DNA of 64,000 nt from Atrichornis clamosus (Eukaryota; Chordata; Aves; Passeriformes; Menuridae). Below, one piece after another: positions 15,401 through 30,400 of the stretch. Numbering within the stretch: position 1 is the stretch's first letter; the number at the start of each line of letters is the position of its first letter. The stretch spans positions 1 through 64,000 of the forward strand of contig WBMZ01003479.1 in the NCBI GenBank assembly GCA_013400975.1, read 5' to 3'. The position numbers and the translations under genes were made by a program. A model generated the notes under the pieces. It was not told where the DNA came from. It did not search any database and worked only from the letters and a program-made list of their open reading frames with translations.

Positions 15401-18400
15401 CACTGTTGGTTCTTTACTAGGCGTTTTTGTAGTATGTGCTCACTGTGTGAAAGGACTGATTGTGATAGTAAAGATTAGATCTTTCTGATATGTGTTGTGT
15501 GCAATGCTACTTTAAAAGACAAATATGAAAATTGTGAAACTTGATAGTCACCAGTGACATGACAAGTTTCTATCTTGTTTGGTTTATGGGATCATGATAT
15601 TCTGCATAATGCTATTTTGTTTGTCAGTTTGGCTATTATATGGTAATCACTGAAAGGTAGGTACCTTTCATCCCATCTTCTTGTTTCTTTTCTATTTTTG
15701 ACTTGTACTGATGGTTCTGCTCCCTGAGTTGAGCTGAATCAACTTCTGTGATAATGCTGAGGATATAAGGGAAGACATGATGATGACTTTTTTTCACCAT
15801 TTTTTTCACTTTGATGTAACTTCTGTTTACATTATGGAATGAGTACTCAAAATTCAATATTTATTAGAAAAATAAAATACTGGAGGCTTTTGTCTTTTTT
15901 TGTGTTGTGTTCTCTTACCCATTTAAACCTTGCATACTTCACAGGTGTTAGTGTCTTTTTGTTTTTTAAACAGCCTTCCTTCATTTTATGAAGTGAGAAC
16001 TAGATGGAGGAAGACAGTAGATCCATTTAACTGTCTACGCAGATATGTTTAGAACTTAATATAGGATTGTGCTATAATAGGTTTTATTTTTATTCAGAGC
16101 TGTGACCGCTCAGTTCTTCTGATACTTGGGCTCAAAACCAGGCTCCCAAAAGGTGAAAAAGTCAGATTGTTATGAGCAGTCTGGTTTCAGTGTTTGGGTA
16201 GAAGCCTGTAGAAGCTGTCTCGTGTAGGTGTTCAGCAGAGATCGTTGTGTAACACCGTGCATTATGCAAGGCATATCTCCTCGTTCCTCTGAATTTTAAC
16301 ATCAAATTCACCTCTGTTAGTCTGAAGACTCCTCCCTGGAGGAGGTCAGTGTGCTAAGTGAGAAGGGAACCATACTGGAAAAGTTGTACTTAATTTTCTA
16401 ATTAGAGGAAACATCGTTACATTTCATAGTGCTTGGGGCAAATTAAGGTTCTAATAGCATTAGATCACATTAATTCTGGAATATCCTAACTCTTGATTAA
16501 TCTTTGCAATTGTAATGTTCTCTTTTTTTTTTTTAAGTGATATGAGAGAAGTTTCCTGAATTAACAAAATAATAAAAAACATACACTACTACAAAGCAAA
16601 TTACCTGATAACTTAGATAATTAGCAGTGCTTTTGGAATCATTGCTAGAACAGTGGCATTTGAACAAATATGATAATGGAGAATAGTTTATATAATACTC
16701 TTCTGCATGGATGTTAGTAGAGATTTCATCCTTCACTGCTGAGGTTTTGCAGTACCGTCTGAGTCTTTTTCTAATAAATGGGCATCTTTGAGCGTGAGCA
16801 GGCAGATTTGTTGTGGAATGTATTCAGGATCTATTTCTGTAAATAGATAAAAGGAAGTTTTCCTATTTGCTCTGCTGATTTTGCAGAACCATTGAGACTG
16901 GAAGTTACCTTGATCTGGGGTCATCTAGTCCAGACTCCTGCTAAAAGCAGATCACCACTGAATTCAGGGCAATTTCCTCTAGCTTTGTCCAGCTGGACCT
17001 TAAACCCCACTAAGTATATCAATTCTACTCAGAACTTCCTTGTTTAAGAGTGTGATTGTTGTCTCTTGCTTCCCTGCTATGAACCTCAGTAAGGAGCCTG
17101 GCTTCATCACCTTGGTAACTTCTCCTTAATGCTACTATTATATTCCTAGCCTGAAACCTGCAGTATTCCTGGGATTTAGTCAGTCACAGATGCAGGACTT
17201 TCTGTGTCTCAGCATTTCATGAATTTTCTCTCAGGCTGTACCTTCTGTCTGTCTAGATCCTGAAAGGCACCCCTGCCCTTAAATGTGTTGACAGTACTGT
17301 CCTTTAGTGTTATCTGCAGAATTTGTGCATTTTGTCTCTTCCAAGTTACTGGGGAAAAAAATAATTGAGCAAGATAGGTCCTAGGCTGAAGAATCCCACG
17401 TGTAACTGCTGTCCAAGTAGCATACAAAAACTAGCTACTACCATTTAGGTCCAGTGATCTCGCTGGCTTTTCATGCTTCTGCTAGTTCATCTGTCACCAT
17501 TACAGCTCAACTTGAATGCAAGTTTGCCATGGGGAATTCCTCATCTGCAGATCTGGTTACGTGACAGAAGATAATCAAGCAAGTTGAGCAGTTTACCCTT
17601 GCAGTGTAGCAAATGTGTGCTACAATGGAATGCAGAGGTTCTAGAAGCCAAATTAGCTGGACAGAGGAGGATTACTGTGGATTTAAGGTAGTTGAGCTGT
17701 GTGAAGAACAGACTCCTGTGCTGCGTCTGCTGGATCTTACACTAGGTGGCTGCTCTTGTTAGTATCCTGCTGTCCTGAACACCATCTGTAGCTCTTGTTA
17801 GTTCTTTTGTGTCAGAGAAGTTATCAGGGATATATTTTTTAAAATACTCTTCTAGAAATTTTTAGGAACTGATTTGCACATATTTTAGCTTGAATATTCA
17901 TGACGATTTCATTGCTCTCCCTTACAAGATTTCAGTAGATAAACAAGGAGATGACAGATCTGAAATGAGAGGTAAAAAGAAAAAGATACTTTTCAAAATA
18001 ACTTGAGTGAATGAGTCACTATTGAATACCTTCACAATTCTGATCCAAGTGCAGGTTTTCTTACCTAGGAACAGTAAATCATTCTAAAAGGGAGAAAACT
18101 GTGAATGTAAGAGTAGACTAGATAGTTCTCTGAAATAACTGAAAAATAGGATGGAATGTATTAGTAGAGACAAAGATGATATTTGGAGCAAAGCAGGTTA
18201 TTTTCTAAAAAGTAATTGATTTCATATACAACTACAGTTAATTTGCATGTGAAACAGATTTTGAGATTGCTATTACAAAACAGCAGCAATCAAAACTGCT
18301 GTTGTAAAGGAGGAGGCATTGGGCTGCATAGATGGATGATTTTCTCTTAGTTTGCACTTTTTGAAAGTAAATTGCTTTAATTTTCATGTGAAAAGCACTG

Positions 18401-21400
18401 TCATGTTTTAAGTCCCCTAAACAAATACGTGTTTTCTAAATCTCTGATTTTTTTCTTTAACAGGGAGTGTCTTGGGCAGCATGAGGTGAGTCATGGAAAC
18501 TGCCTTATGAAGTGAAATATGGCAAATACCTCATCCTGCAAAACAAAAAGCATTAAAAAGAAATACTAGAGTTTTTAAATACATGTTTTAAAATCAACAA
18601 AGAACCTTAACATAAGAGCTTACATATCAGAAGGTATTTTAGTTCCTTTCTGAAGAATATATAACTACTTGACTTTGTAGAATTTGTGGACAGAAACTTA
18701 AACTCATGATTTCTGTAGCTATTTGTGTATTCTTGCAGTTGTTTAAATTGTGTTTACATATTTTTGTGTTGTCCTTTTTATTACATTTTTCTGGTTTTTT
18801 CCCCCTCATTCTATAGTTACTATTCTCTCTCTCTGTCACACACTTTCCTGTGACTGCTGTCTGTATTTTAAAAGGATAAGGAACATACTGTCATAAAGGA
18901 CAATTCTCATGTGGCTTGGATCTAAGCACGTGTGAATGAAATCAGACAGTATAGTGGAAACTTCTTTAGTGTTACTTACTAACTTATCTTTTTCCTGTGT
19001 AGCCTTCTCTAGTTTTAGATGATGTCACTGTCTATTGTCGCTTACATGAGAAGAAAATCTAATTGATGCTTAAATATCTGTCATCATTATTCACAGTAAT
19101 TTCTAAAAGTTATGAAATTTAAGGTCAAGTTATTTTTCTTGATTTTAAAAGATGGTTGCTAAACTGATTTTTAAAAAGTTGTTACTATTACGGCTTTGTC
19201 TACTAGTATGTTTGGCATAAATTCGCTGTCAAAGTTTGACTAACAATATTATAAAAAAACCTAGGATCACTTTAACCTAGTAAAAAATTCTAGAAAACAC
19301 TAAATACAAAAATACTGCAGATACCTTTTCTTTTTTTTGACCTTCTTTAGTTATCTCTTGGTATGTACTGTAATGCTGGCTTGATAATGTTGTGGCACCA
19401 TCTTCAGGTGTTGTTACCAACGTTCATGTAGTCACAGTCTGTTTGTGCAGCACATTCATTGCCCCATCCAGGCTGTGAATGCAGCTCCCATAGAGCTACT
19501 TCACAGCTTGCCAGTTGCTAAAGAAAACTATGTCCTGAAAATGGATGAAAAGAACAACAGTACTTATCTGTTCGTTGTTGAAACAGATGAGTTTTGGGTT
19601 TTTTTTCTGTAGTTAAACTTACAGGTGTATTAGTCAATTTTTATTGAGTCAGTGACGTGGTTTTTGATAGGACATACTGAATCTCACCCTAACTTTCATG
19701 AATTTATGTATAAACAAAATACAAGCTGTGGTGAATAGACTCAATATATAACTTGATCTAGACAATGTTAAAGGGTTTGGTCCTGTTCAGATATACATGG
19801 TTGTGAAGTTCATGTCCTTCCCCATAACAGCAGGACAGTATCACTACTCTTACTAGAGAAAATAGTAACAATTATTACATATTTATTCCCACTTGTTTCA
19901 GAATAATTAGAAAAAATCCATTTTTTGTTGCATGCTAGTCTTAGCAGAATCATTCGGTGGCTTTCAGTCATGTTTTCTTACGGATTAGTGTAGAAAATAA
20001 GGACAAATCCCTGGGAGTCTATAATAATTTAATTTAGATTTTTTGAAGCTACACCGTACTCGAGATGAAGTGTTACTGCTCTCAGCCAGCAGAGGGCGGT
20101 GCTGCCTTCCTGCTGAAGTGCAGCAGTTCTGGAGTTTCGGAATGAAGTCTCCTAATCTTTGATATTTTCATGGAAGTCAAGGAATAGAATGCTTTGTTAA
20201 TGTGTGTGGGAAGTGTGTTTTATTTGCAGTGTATTTTGTGTGCATTTTACATTTTTGTGTTGTTCTGAGATCTCTGGAAAGAAAAAAATTAATATGTAAT
20301 GTCTGTTCAGTGTTTTATAGCCACATTAGTTCTGAACAGATAATCTCACCTCAAATTAATTTACTTTTGTTAACAGGAGCAAGCACTTGTATGCATTTAT
20401 GTATGCTTCCTTCCTATAGTAGTTTCCAGCCCCTGAGTGGATTGTCACATGGAAATGTGAATTTTACACAAGTGACAAAAGTAGCTATTTTATTAAGCAA
20501 AGTTTTGCTGTGAGTAGGTGCTCATTGCTATACTGTTACTACTTATGTTGGACTGTTGTTACACCTTCTGTAATGGAGGAGATATAAAATAGAAAGAAAC
20601 TAGGTATGAAGCAAGAAACTAGGTATGAAGCAAGTTATAAAGTCTTCTTGTATTTTATCAGGATGCGTGCGGACAATGAGTAGAGAAGAGAATAAAAACA
20701 AACACCTTAGGACTTGTATAAAAAGCTTGTATAATCTACTGTCTACTTTTTAAATATTTGGACAGTAATTTTAATTTGTGTAGGTATTGAATTTGGTTGT
20801 TGGGGGATTTTTTCTGTGTGTTTTGTTGGGGTTTTTTTAATTCACTTTGGTATTTAGTTTAGAAAGTGTTTCTATGGGATTGATTTAGTTTGAGCTCTTA
20901 CATTACATATATTTAGAAAAATAAATAACTCTTCATTCTTCCATTTGTAGATTCTTAAAAGTAGCTCTCAATTTTGTTTCAGGTTGTAAGTCAGAAAAAT
21001 AACCTATCAACAGCTGATGCTATCCCAAAAGAAAATCTTGATGTTCTACCTTTTTTTTTTAACTGTTACATACATTGGAATTTCATAGCAGTAATATACA
21101 TATGCTCTTTTAACATCAAATTATTCTGAATCTCTTTTTATGGGAAACATTATTTAAACCTGATACAAGGTAAATGAGGACAAAGAAGGAGATATTTACT
21201 GACTATGATATCAATTTATCTGCTATATATAATCCTCTTGTAGTTGCTTCATTTCATTACATGTTTTAGAGGAAGGAAAATGCTTTGGTTTTGTTTCCTT
21301 GATGAGTATTTTAAATATCCTGTAGTATCAAACTTTCTGTTCCTGGGCATATCATAGAACTCTTTTTCTTTGGTGGTTTTTTTTTTCTTTTGATAGGAAT

Positions 21401-24400
21401 TTAATGCTATGTTTTATTATTCTGAGTGGCTTTTTAGTTGTGGTTTGTTTATAGGAGGAGGATCATTACTCTGCCTCTAGGTAAAATTTTATGTAAAACT
21501 TGATTAGATTCATCTCTATGGCTAAATACCTTATAGAGGTTTCCAAAATTTCCTTGCCTTGTTGATTTTTATTTTCATATTCCAGTTGATATATCTGTTA
21601 ATCACTGTTTATCGCTTTTATTTGGGAGATTTCCTGGAAAGCTTCGGAAAGTTGTCGTGTCCTTCTTTCCTTTCCTTCCGTTCCTTGTCCTGTGGAAGAC
21701 CTGTGGTCTGAAAATGATGCCTTCTTATTTTCTTTTTTTTTCCTCATTCAACTCACAAAATACTTATGGTTCTTATATGCCTTCTTCATTCTTCAGCTCA
21801 TCAGCCTCCTGGAGTTTGTGGCTACTTTGATATTTCTCTTTGTAGCAAGAGTTCCAATCCCCATTTAGCCATTTCAGAAGTTAATTTCAACTGTGGAAAG
21901 TAAAACTTTACTTTGTCCTTTGGATTTAGTAATAAGATCCACAACAGAATGACCTGTCAAGAAGTGGAGGAAAAAAAAATAATGTAGGTTTAAATTAATT
22001 GAAATTTTCCAGTTTTTGCCTACAGTGTCAGTTGATTCCAGAAGACTGTCTTATCTTCTATTGAGCTCAAGCTGAAGCTATGCTGGATGCAGCCAGAGGG
22101 CTGGGATGTTCCCTCCAGTCAGTCATGTGAAAGTTGCCATTGTTGCCTGGCTGGTTTATGTGCTTCACTGGCTTTGTTTAACAGTGCCTCTCATCCATCT
22201 GTGTACTTCAGGGTTACTACTGGAAGGGATCCTCCACTTCTGCCTAAGTGCTTGGCTCTGACTGGAGCTAGTGGTTGGGTCCTTATTTGGTGGAAGACTA
22301 ACTCCTGGTAAAGAGAAGGCTCATCAGCATTATGGAACAGTGCAATCCTAGAGCTAATCTGCTGTTACTGCCCCATTCTGCTGTCGCTGCCTGAGCCACA
22401 GCAGAACCAGTAGTTTTAAAAAACTGAATGGCAATGGGTGAGCAAGGAAAGGTAGAGAAGCGGGCAGATTGTAATGTGTAAATACATCTTTCCTTTCATC
22501 CTTTTATCTTTCAACATCCTTCGACTACTTACATTGCTACTGAAAGGATGTTATGCTCTGAGGAGAGAGATGGAGAAGAATGTGAAGGGTTAGGATATTG
22601 GGAACATTAACAGCTTTGGTAATTGGTGTGTGGATGCTGGGTGTAGTCCTGTTCTCTGCTTCAGACCTTCCTTTTGTTAGGCCTGCCGCTTGCTGGCTTT
22701 TCCTCCTTTTATCACCGGCAACATCCATCAGAGACAGAGTAGGATATTTGCAAGATGCAGTATGAACCAGGTATTTAGACTACTTGCTGTGGTTGTACTA
22801 GTGTTTTAGCCAGCATTAGCTTCAGCTCAGACATAGGGATGTGAGTGGTGGGATGTGATAGCCTCAAGGTTTTCTCTTGTGTGTGCCGTGCTTGCTGTTC
22901 AGCCTGCCATGCAGACTCCTGTTCAGTCTTGGTGAGTCAGGATGAGCAGTTCAGAAGTCTTGTGAATGAGTTGGATTTTGCAGTGACTTGATGTGGAGTA
23001 GTATTTTTTGAGTGAAGCCCAGAAAACATTTGTATAGGCAAGTGGATTTAAATCATACTTTGTATGATTGAGGGAAATCAACATGGACAGTGCTGAAGGG
23101 AGGCTGTCCCTCACTCTGCCCTGTAAGGCCATCCTCTCTTCTCTTGTTTCAGTTCCAGTGCTTACCTGTTTGTACGGCCAAGCCACTAGCAAAAGTCAAG
23201 AAACATTTTTCAATTGATTTCCTTTCCTTCCATTTCGATTATTTGAACTGTCTTGCTGTAAAGACAAGGTAGGACTTGGTCAAAGTAAGTGGTAGGGGTG
23301 TGCAATGAGGACTGTAGAGTTGGAAGAGAAAAAAGGAAGGGGTACCCTGCAAAGCTGTTCAGTCAACTGCAGTTGCAACATAAAATCACACCCTTTGTCT
23401 AGTCAAAGTGAGTTATGTCACATTATCCTCTTGTGTAATAACATCACAAATTGTTTTTCTCTGCAAAGTGATCATGAAATTAAGCAAAAAAAATCAATTT
23501 TTTTGACAGCATCACAGTAAACTAATTTTTTTTTCATGTGAGTATTATATAATGGTTGAAAAATGGGAACAGCAAGTTTCCTCTGATCTTTTTATATAGA
23601 GGGACTTGTACTATTCAACTTTGGGGAAATAACCTAGTTAGCCTAGTTAGGAGTTTATGCTCCTTTTTGGTACCAATGAAGAGTAACTGCTTCTAAGTAG
23701 ATGCTCTGAATAGTACTACAGAGCTCTGTTAATTGGAGTGTTAACCTCGAATTAGAAAGTACAAATATATCATAAGACATTAAAATCTTAGTCCTGTCAT
23801 GGAGCCATTACTTCTCCTTGCCTCTCCTGGCAGTTAAATTTGATATAGTCAGTATTTAGTTTGCAGGTTGTGTTTGTGAAACTGTAAAATATTTTGGGTT
23901 TATGATGACCATAACACAGCCTGGTGAAAGCAAACTGTAACTGTCTTCTGCAGTAATAGTAAAGCAGTTTAGGAACCTTTAATGGAAGGTGTGAGTGTAA
24001 TTCAAAAGGAAAAAATCACACTAAGAGATCTGGGAGTATAATAGTCTTTAAAAAAAAAAGGAAACTATGCTGCAAAAGTTATTGTTCAAGTAAGTGTACT
24101 TTTTACCTGTTATAACCAGTGTAAAACAAATGTGTGTGGTTACGTTGTTGTGTGGACAGGAACAAATTATACTTAAAAATCAAAAAAGATCAAACGGAAT
24201 TACACTGTTGGTTTTTCTTTTAGCGAAGATACGGGAGAACCAAAATTTCTCAGTAATAAACCTGTGTGTGTGTGTGTATGTATCACACACAGTACATATG
24301 TTCAATGTGTGTATATATACCCTACCTGCATATCTATGTACATTTATTTTTTACTTTTAGGTTAGTCCGTTGCCATGTCACTCTGCAAATCCCTACTCAT

Positions 24401-27400
24401 GTAAGAGATTTTGTGGGCGGCTTCTTGATTGTCAGAATCACACCTGTATGAAAGAATGTCATCGTGTTACTAAATTGAACAGTAGTGCAGATGGAAAGAA
24501 GGTAGGTTCATTTCCTTTTTGCTTTTGTTTTTGTGTACTTTATACACATATACATTGTCTTCAGTTTTACTTGGAAAATAAAGAATTTGCAGCTGGAAGG
24601 CACAGGATCTATTCCAGATCCCACTGGGAGACCTGCTGCCCTTCCCATTGATGCTGTGACAGTTAGCTAATCTATATTTCCTTAGACTATAAATCTGAGA
24701 CAATATTACATTTTTTGCAAATTCTGTATCTTTTTGTTTTGTTTTGATATACATTGATTTCATCAGAACCTTATTTAACTAGGTGTTATGTTTAACCTAA
24801 ATAGAATAATATCCCTGTGAATTCCAATCCTGGCAGTAGTGTTGTTGTCATCTAATAACTATATATTGTAGCTGTAACTTAATCTATTAATGATTGTGGA
24901 AATTTTGTCTGAGGAGTATGGACTGTTAATGCGAGTGGTGGAACAGTAACCTGCAGCAACAGAGTGACATCAGTGAGTACTGAGAGTGACAGCTAAACAT
25001 CCCCAGTTAGGACTATATGAGGCTGGCTGCCTTCTGCTTCAGTTAAGCCAATTAAAATGTGAATGACTCAGGACTATTCCTAGCTCCACTTTGAATGAGG
25101 CAATACATTCTCAGAAAAATGGGAGTCTGTGTACCTGCAAAGTATGGGTAAATCTCATTTCTCAATTTTCTTCAATTCTTATGAACTCAAGTGGGTTTTG
25201 ACCTTTAGAGCTTTTGTTCTGTTGTTTTGGTAGACTAAGTATGGTCAGGGCTGATGAAATTTCTGGCTTACATGTCTGAGTAGTGATTTTTCTGTCTGGA
25301 ATTTCAGTTTGTTTTGCATGTTGTGTTAGAAAAATGTTGCAGAGAGGCCGACAGTAGGCTTTTACCTACTGTTTAATGTTATATCACAGTTTTCTAAATG
25401 GTTTTAGTTGCGGTTGTTTTTCTTAGATTTGAATTTTTGTGAGTTTTGTAAACAATCATTGTACAAAGGTTTCTTTTTAAACTTCAGCAAAACCTGTTCA
25501 ACTGTAGAAGCAGAAGGAAAGGGGACTGGTAAAAAAATCCCTTCAAATTCTTATGCTCTTATTTTGATGAGCATAAACTGAAACGTTGGCGTGGAATAGT
25601 CCTTTTGGGGAAGCTCTGTGTAGCTTCATTCTTGGATAAATTGGCTTTACTTTGGCGGTCCTCTTAGAAACTGATCATTTGAATGTGACAGTGGACCTTA
25701 AATATTGTGCTGTGTAGGTTCAGTTGATAAATCATGTCAAGCTATCTGGGTGTCTTTGATTGCAGACTGGGGTTCTGGATGTGTTGTTAAGAATATGAGT
25801 AGAAATGAAGCTTTATTTACTGTGATGTTCATCACCTTGTGCCAATGGTCATATCACCTGGAATGAGAGTGACACCACAGCTCTTGTAGACTTATGTAGT
25901 CTGTGGAGTAGAAGCAACACTTCAGGCAGCTCTCAGGATATACCCAAGTTAATGATGCTTTTTCGAAGACAGTACAGCATGTCATACATATATGAAAATG
26001 GAGTTACTTAAAGTTTGCTTCTTAAAATCAAGCAAACCAACCCTTCCACCCATATATTAGAGAGTAGTATGTCATGACTAAAGCATTATAGTAACATGGT
26101 GAGTGGGATAAGTTAGTTTTGAATATGAAATTCCTTCTTTTTCTAATAATTTTCTGTAGAGAATTAACAGGGTTAATGGTCATTTTCCAAAGCACTAATA
26201 TTTAGGAGGTTCTTTCATTCCCGGGAGGGAAAATAGAATTCTCATTGATCAACAAACACTGGCATTTCTGCTTTTCTCTTAAAAAACATATTTTAATAAT
26301 TACTTCTGCTTCTGAAATATATTAGTGAATAGCTTGATTCCCATAGCAAAAACACCCCACCTTTTTCTTCTCTATAAAAGGTCATTAATGGCATCTCACA
26401 AACAAATGTTTGGCACTTTCTTTAGTACTTTGTTTTTATTTTGTTAGGCAGGTCCAGAATGTTCACAGTGTGAAGAGGAGTGTACCAAGCCCCGGCCACC
26501 TGGCTGTCCTCACCGATGTGTTTTGCCCTGTCATCCAGGGGATTGCCCATCATGTCTCCAGATGCTTAAAATCAAGTGTCACTGCAAACTATCAGTACTG
26601 TATATTGAATGCTTGTAAGTGTCAGAACACAACCCAGCTTTTCATTTGAATGCTATTAACTGGAAATCATTTGAAATGTCTGAGGATGGGACTTAACTCT
26701 TACGGCATTTATAAAATTTCTCTTGAAGATTATAATTTCTAAAACAATGCCTTTTTCTATTTTAATTTTGCCAATGTTTTATTTGGTATTACTGCTAAAA
26801 TTAGTGTAAATGCATGGAGTCTCTTGAACAGAAATTATTTTTATAATGTTTTTATAATACAGGTAATCCTTTTGAGTTTTACAAATATATAGTAATCTAC
26901 ATAATACTTGTTCTATATAAGCTTCTTCTAGAGTATTTAAAGAAGAATTTTATAACAAGTGTTATAATGAGTGCAGTTAGTGTAAAAGGTCTTTGCAATT
27001 AATGTCCTTCAATTTCTAGCTGTTTTAATTGAAAAACTGCTTAATAATGATTTGTACACCTTTTTAATCATTTGTGTGTGTGTGGATAGAGGGTAATTTA
27101 GACTTTACGAATTGTAAGATGGAACTTCTGGATTTAAGCATTGTTCTCTGCATATTGTTCTGAAAATATTCATCATATGCAAATATGTTTTTCTTTGTTC
27201 ATTTCCTTTAAAGTACCTCAAGTCCTTTAAATTTATGTGGGTTTGTCTGTAAAATGGTAGTTTATGTTAGTCCCACAGGATGTGGACGAATCAGTCCACT
27301 GTTCTTTACAGTGATATATACTGAAAATATACCCCTAATTGTAGTGACTTTTGTTGTTTTAAAATTGGACATTTTTAAAATCACAAATACATCTTTCCTT

Positions 27401-30400
27401 TTACAGAAAACTAACATGTGCCGATTTAAAAGAAAAGGAGCTTCTTATTTCTTGCAAAAACCAGTGTCCAAAAGAGGTAAGCCATATTAACAAAGAAATA
27501 CTTGATTTGATGGATCGTGGAATTTTGTGAATATAGGCCAAGCAAACTAGAGAAGCTCAGTCTAAATGAATATGCTAAATGATAGATGTGAAGGTGGTTA
27601 GTGAGCTGTACTTGGAGGACATATATTAATGTATTGCCGTCAACTGTGAGGGTTATATTAAAGGAACGGGGGTTTGTCTCCAAGGCACTAACGACTTGAA
27701 TGTTTAAGCACGCAGATCAGGTTGAATGTGGAAGAGTATGTCTTCTCACATGGTTAAAAACTGCTCATGAATTTATAACTCAAATATGACAGGATGCTGT
27801 TTGATTAGGAAAAATGCTGAGAATTGTGTTATTGTTCTCATCTAAGTGCCGGTTTAGCAATCTCTATCTGTGCAACAATTTGGGGACGAAGGAATTTTGT
27901 ACTTAATAAAGGAGATGAGCTAATGATGCCCTGATGTCTTAGTTACATAAGAAATATATGTTAAGTAGTGTAAAATAGAAGACAAGCCAGTTAGTCTCTC
28001 TGCCATACCTGGGTACATCTAAAGCGTTGCTGTGAAGAAGAGATGAATAATACCTTTACTGCATGATGCTTAGACTGTGAGCCAATGGCAGCAGTAAAGA
28101 AGATTCCTGTTGAATACTACGTTTGAGTAATAAAGTTTGTGGAACAGGGCAGGAGCTGCTCGGAGAAGCTATCAGATTTTCATCAGTAGCAGCGTAGACA
28201 TGTTTCAGGATTTCTTACAGCAGTGTTACCCACAACTGGACATGAGGGGTGGGCCAAATGACTTTGTCCTTGTCACTCCCAGTGCTGCTATTACGTGCTA
28301 CTTGTGTGCTTTCAGGAGTCTGTGCATTACTTACTATTTTAGGTTTGTTCTTTAGTTGTCATTACTTGTGGTGAGAATGACAGCTCTTTCCTTACTCCAT
28401 TTCCCACTGTAGGGTTAGAAAATGTCTGAAGTGCAAAAGCAGGAATTTCATTATTGTCCAGTGTCAGAAACTTCAAATTTGAATCTTTATTAGAAAACTC
28501 CTTTTGGTTTTGAGTAAATGCAGGAATTCACAAGATTCCTGCTGCTTTCCCAACAGTCTCTGTCCTCTGCTTTTCAGACAAGATTGTACTCTGTACGTAT
28601 CTTCTGCTTTTTGCCCTTGTAGATGCCTGTCTGATGTATTTTTTTCTGTAAATGAACATGCCTGTCACAATTTTCTCATCTGGGTGTCTGAAAGCTCTCT
28701 TCCTGGCAGGGGAACACTTTGGGATATTATGTGGTTGTCTGTTTACCTCTTAATTTTGTCCTTTCATGTCCCTCTCCGTTACATTGGTTTTATTTGCTCC
28801 AAGACTTCCTTCTCTGTGTTTTCAAGAGTGCTTCTAATCTCTTATCATGAACAATGTATTCTATACTTCAGCTTCTCTTCAAAGATTTTTTTTCTCCCCA
28901 TATCTCATCTTTGACTTTGATTAATGCAACTGTTGTGATTTTTCTGAACATATTCCCCAGATATAGTCTGGGATTTAAAATCCGCCTAGTAGTGGTCCCA
29001 AACTGTAGCTTGCAGCTCAGAATTGCCCCATTGCACAGATGATGTCTTTTTTTCTTAATGTGGTGGTATGTGAAAGTAATCCTAGGAGAACAGAGCCTAT
29101 GTTAGTTTTATAAAGCTTTAACTTAATTCTAAAATTCTTATTCCTGTAAATGCTTTGGAAAATAAGGTTTTTCTGTAGCTTCTGCTATCCAGAGAATTGT
29201 TTCAGTGTAATTGATGATATAAAAATGCATATTCTTCCTTTCCTGTGATTGTTGCTGTTACTGTCTTTCATGAAACATAGAAGTTATTAGTACTTTCCTG
29301 CTTCAAGTAGTTCACATCTTTGTGTTACAGTTCATCCTACATTCTTCACATCCTACTTTGGTAACTACATGCGTACTGTATGGGTTTTTACCATTTTTTT
29401 TGTCTAAAAAATCTGTTACCATTTTTCTGAATATTGAACAGTGCTAGGGGTGTTTTTTCTCTTTCTGTTTTATAATTGAAATATATGCCTGCAACTTTGA
29501 GAAGATTAGCTAGCTGTATCATAATACAAATTATACTGATAGTTCTCTTTTAAAGGAATCATTGCTACACAAAATTTGAAGGAGCAGCATTAGCAGACAT
29601 CACCCTGCCACTGCCACCATAACCCCTCCGCAGCAAATATATAGGTCAAGCCAATTTTGTTGTTTGTAAGTTTTTGCCTTTTGAGACAAGAACTTAAAAA
29701 CAACTTGGCCAAAGATAAGATGAATAAGACTACTGAGTTTAGAGCATTCAGAGTTTGCAAATCTAGTATGTGTGCCCAAAACTAATTTGGAATTGGTTTT
29801 GTGTGTAGTTCTGGAAACCTCAAGTAAATTTCAAATTAGTGTTTCATGAGAATTTTCTTATGCCATGTCAGAAGCTGACATTGGGTCATTAGCAGAGCTC
29901 GATGAAGTTGATGTTTGCTATAAGTCATTGTGCACTGTCACTCCAATCTTACCATAGTGCAACTGAGGTTCAATAGAATACAGTATTTTACTGAAGTCAT
30001 TGTTTTGAGATGTTTTTGGTTAATGGAAATTGCAGTAGATGGTATGCTACTGTATTTGATTTACAGGTACCATGGTACATTTGGGGATAAAGAAAACAAA
30101 TTATATTGCTTTGAAAAAAATGCTACAGAAACTCGAAAAACTTGAAAGGTTTAATGCTTTTGTTTTGACTATGGCAGTATAAAACTAAAAAAGTGACTTC
30201 TAGCATTACATAGTAGAGCTCACATTTCCTTTCTGCTTTAGGGAAAAGCAGTGTCTTTAATACTGCCACAGCTGTTAGATGAGATACTTTAATTAAAAAG
30301 TTAATTCTCTTGTTTGGTAACAATAACAAGATATCCTGTTGAAGGAAATTTAACTTTTTTCTTAATCGGGGTGATTAAATTCTTATGATCATGCTTGCAG

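Larger units (their letters stand above)
18486..24360 (+). other. NFXL1 intron 15
   Basis: Long AT-rich intron. It holds a CTCF-type motif at 20086-20102, a 19-bp tandem duplication at 20596-20633, a possible ancient LINE tail at about 22560-22800 and a TG/CA tract close to the exon 16 acceptor. Open frames in it are short and lack conserved motifs. Confidence 0.8.

Noticed and set aside
28504..28914. 136-codon open frame in NFXL1 intron 18
   Set aside because: No ATG at its start. The sequence is pyrimidine-rich, so the Phe/Leu/Ser/Cys translation follows from base composition. No motif matches.
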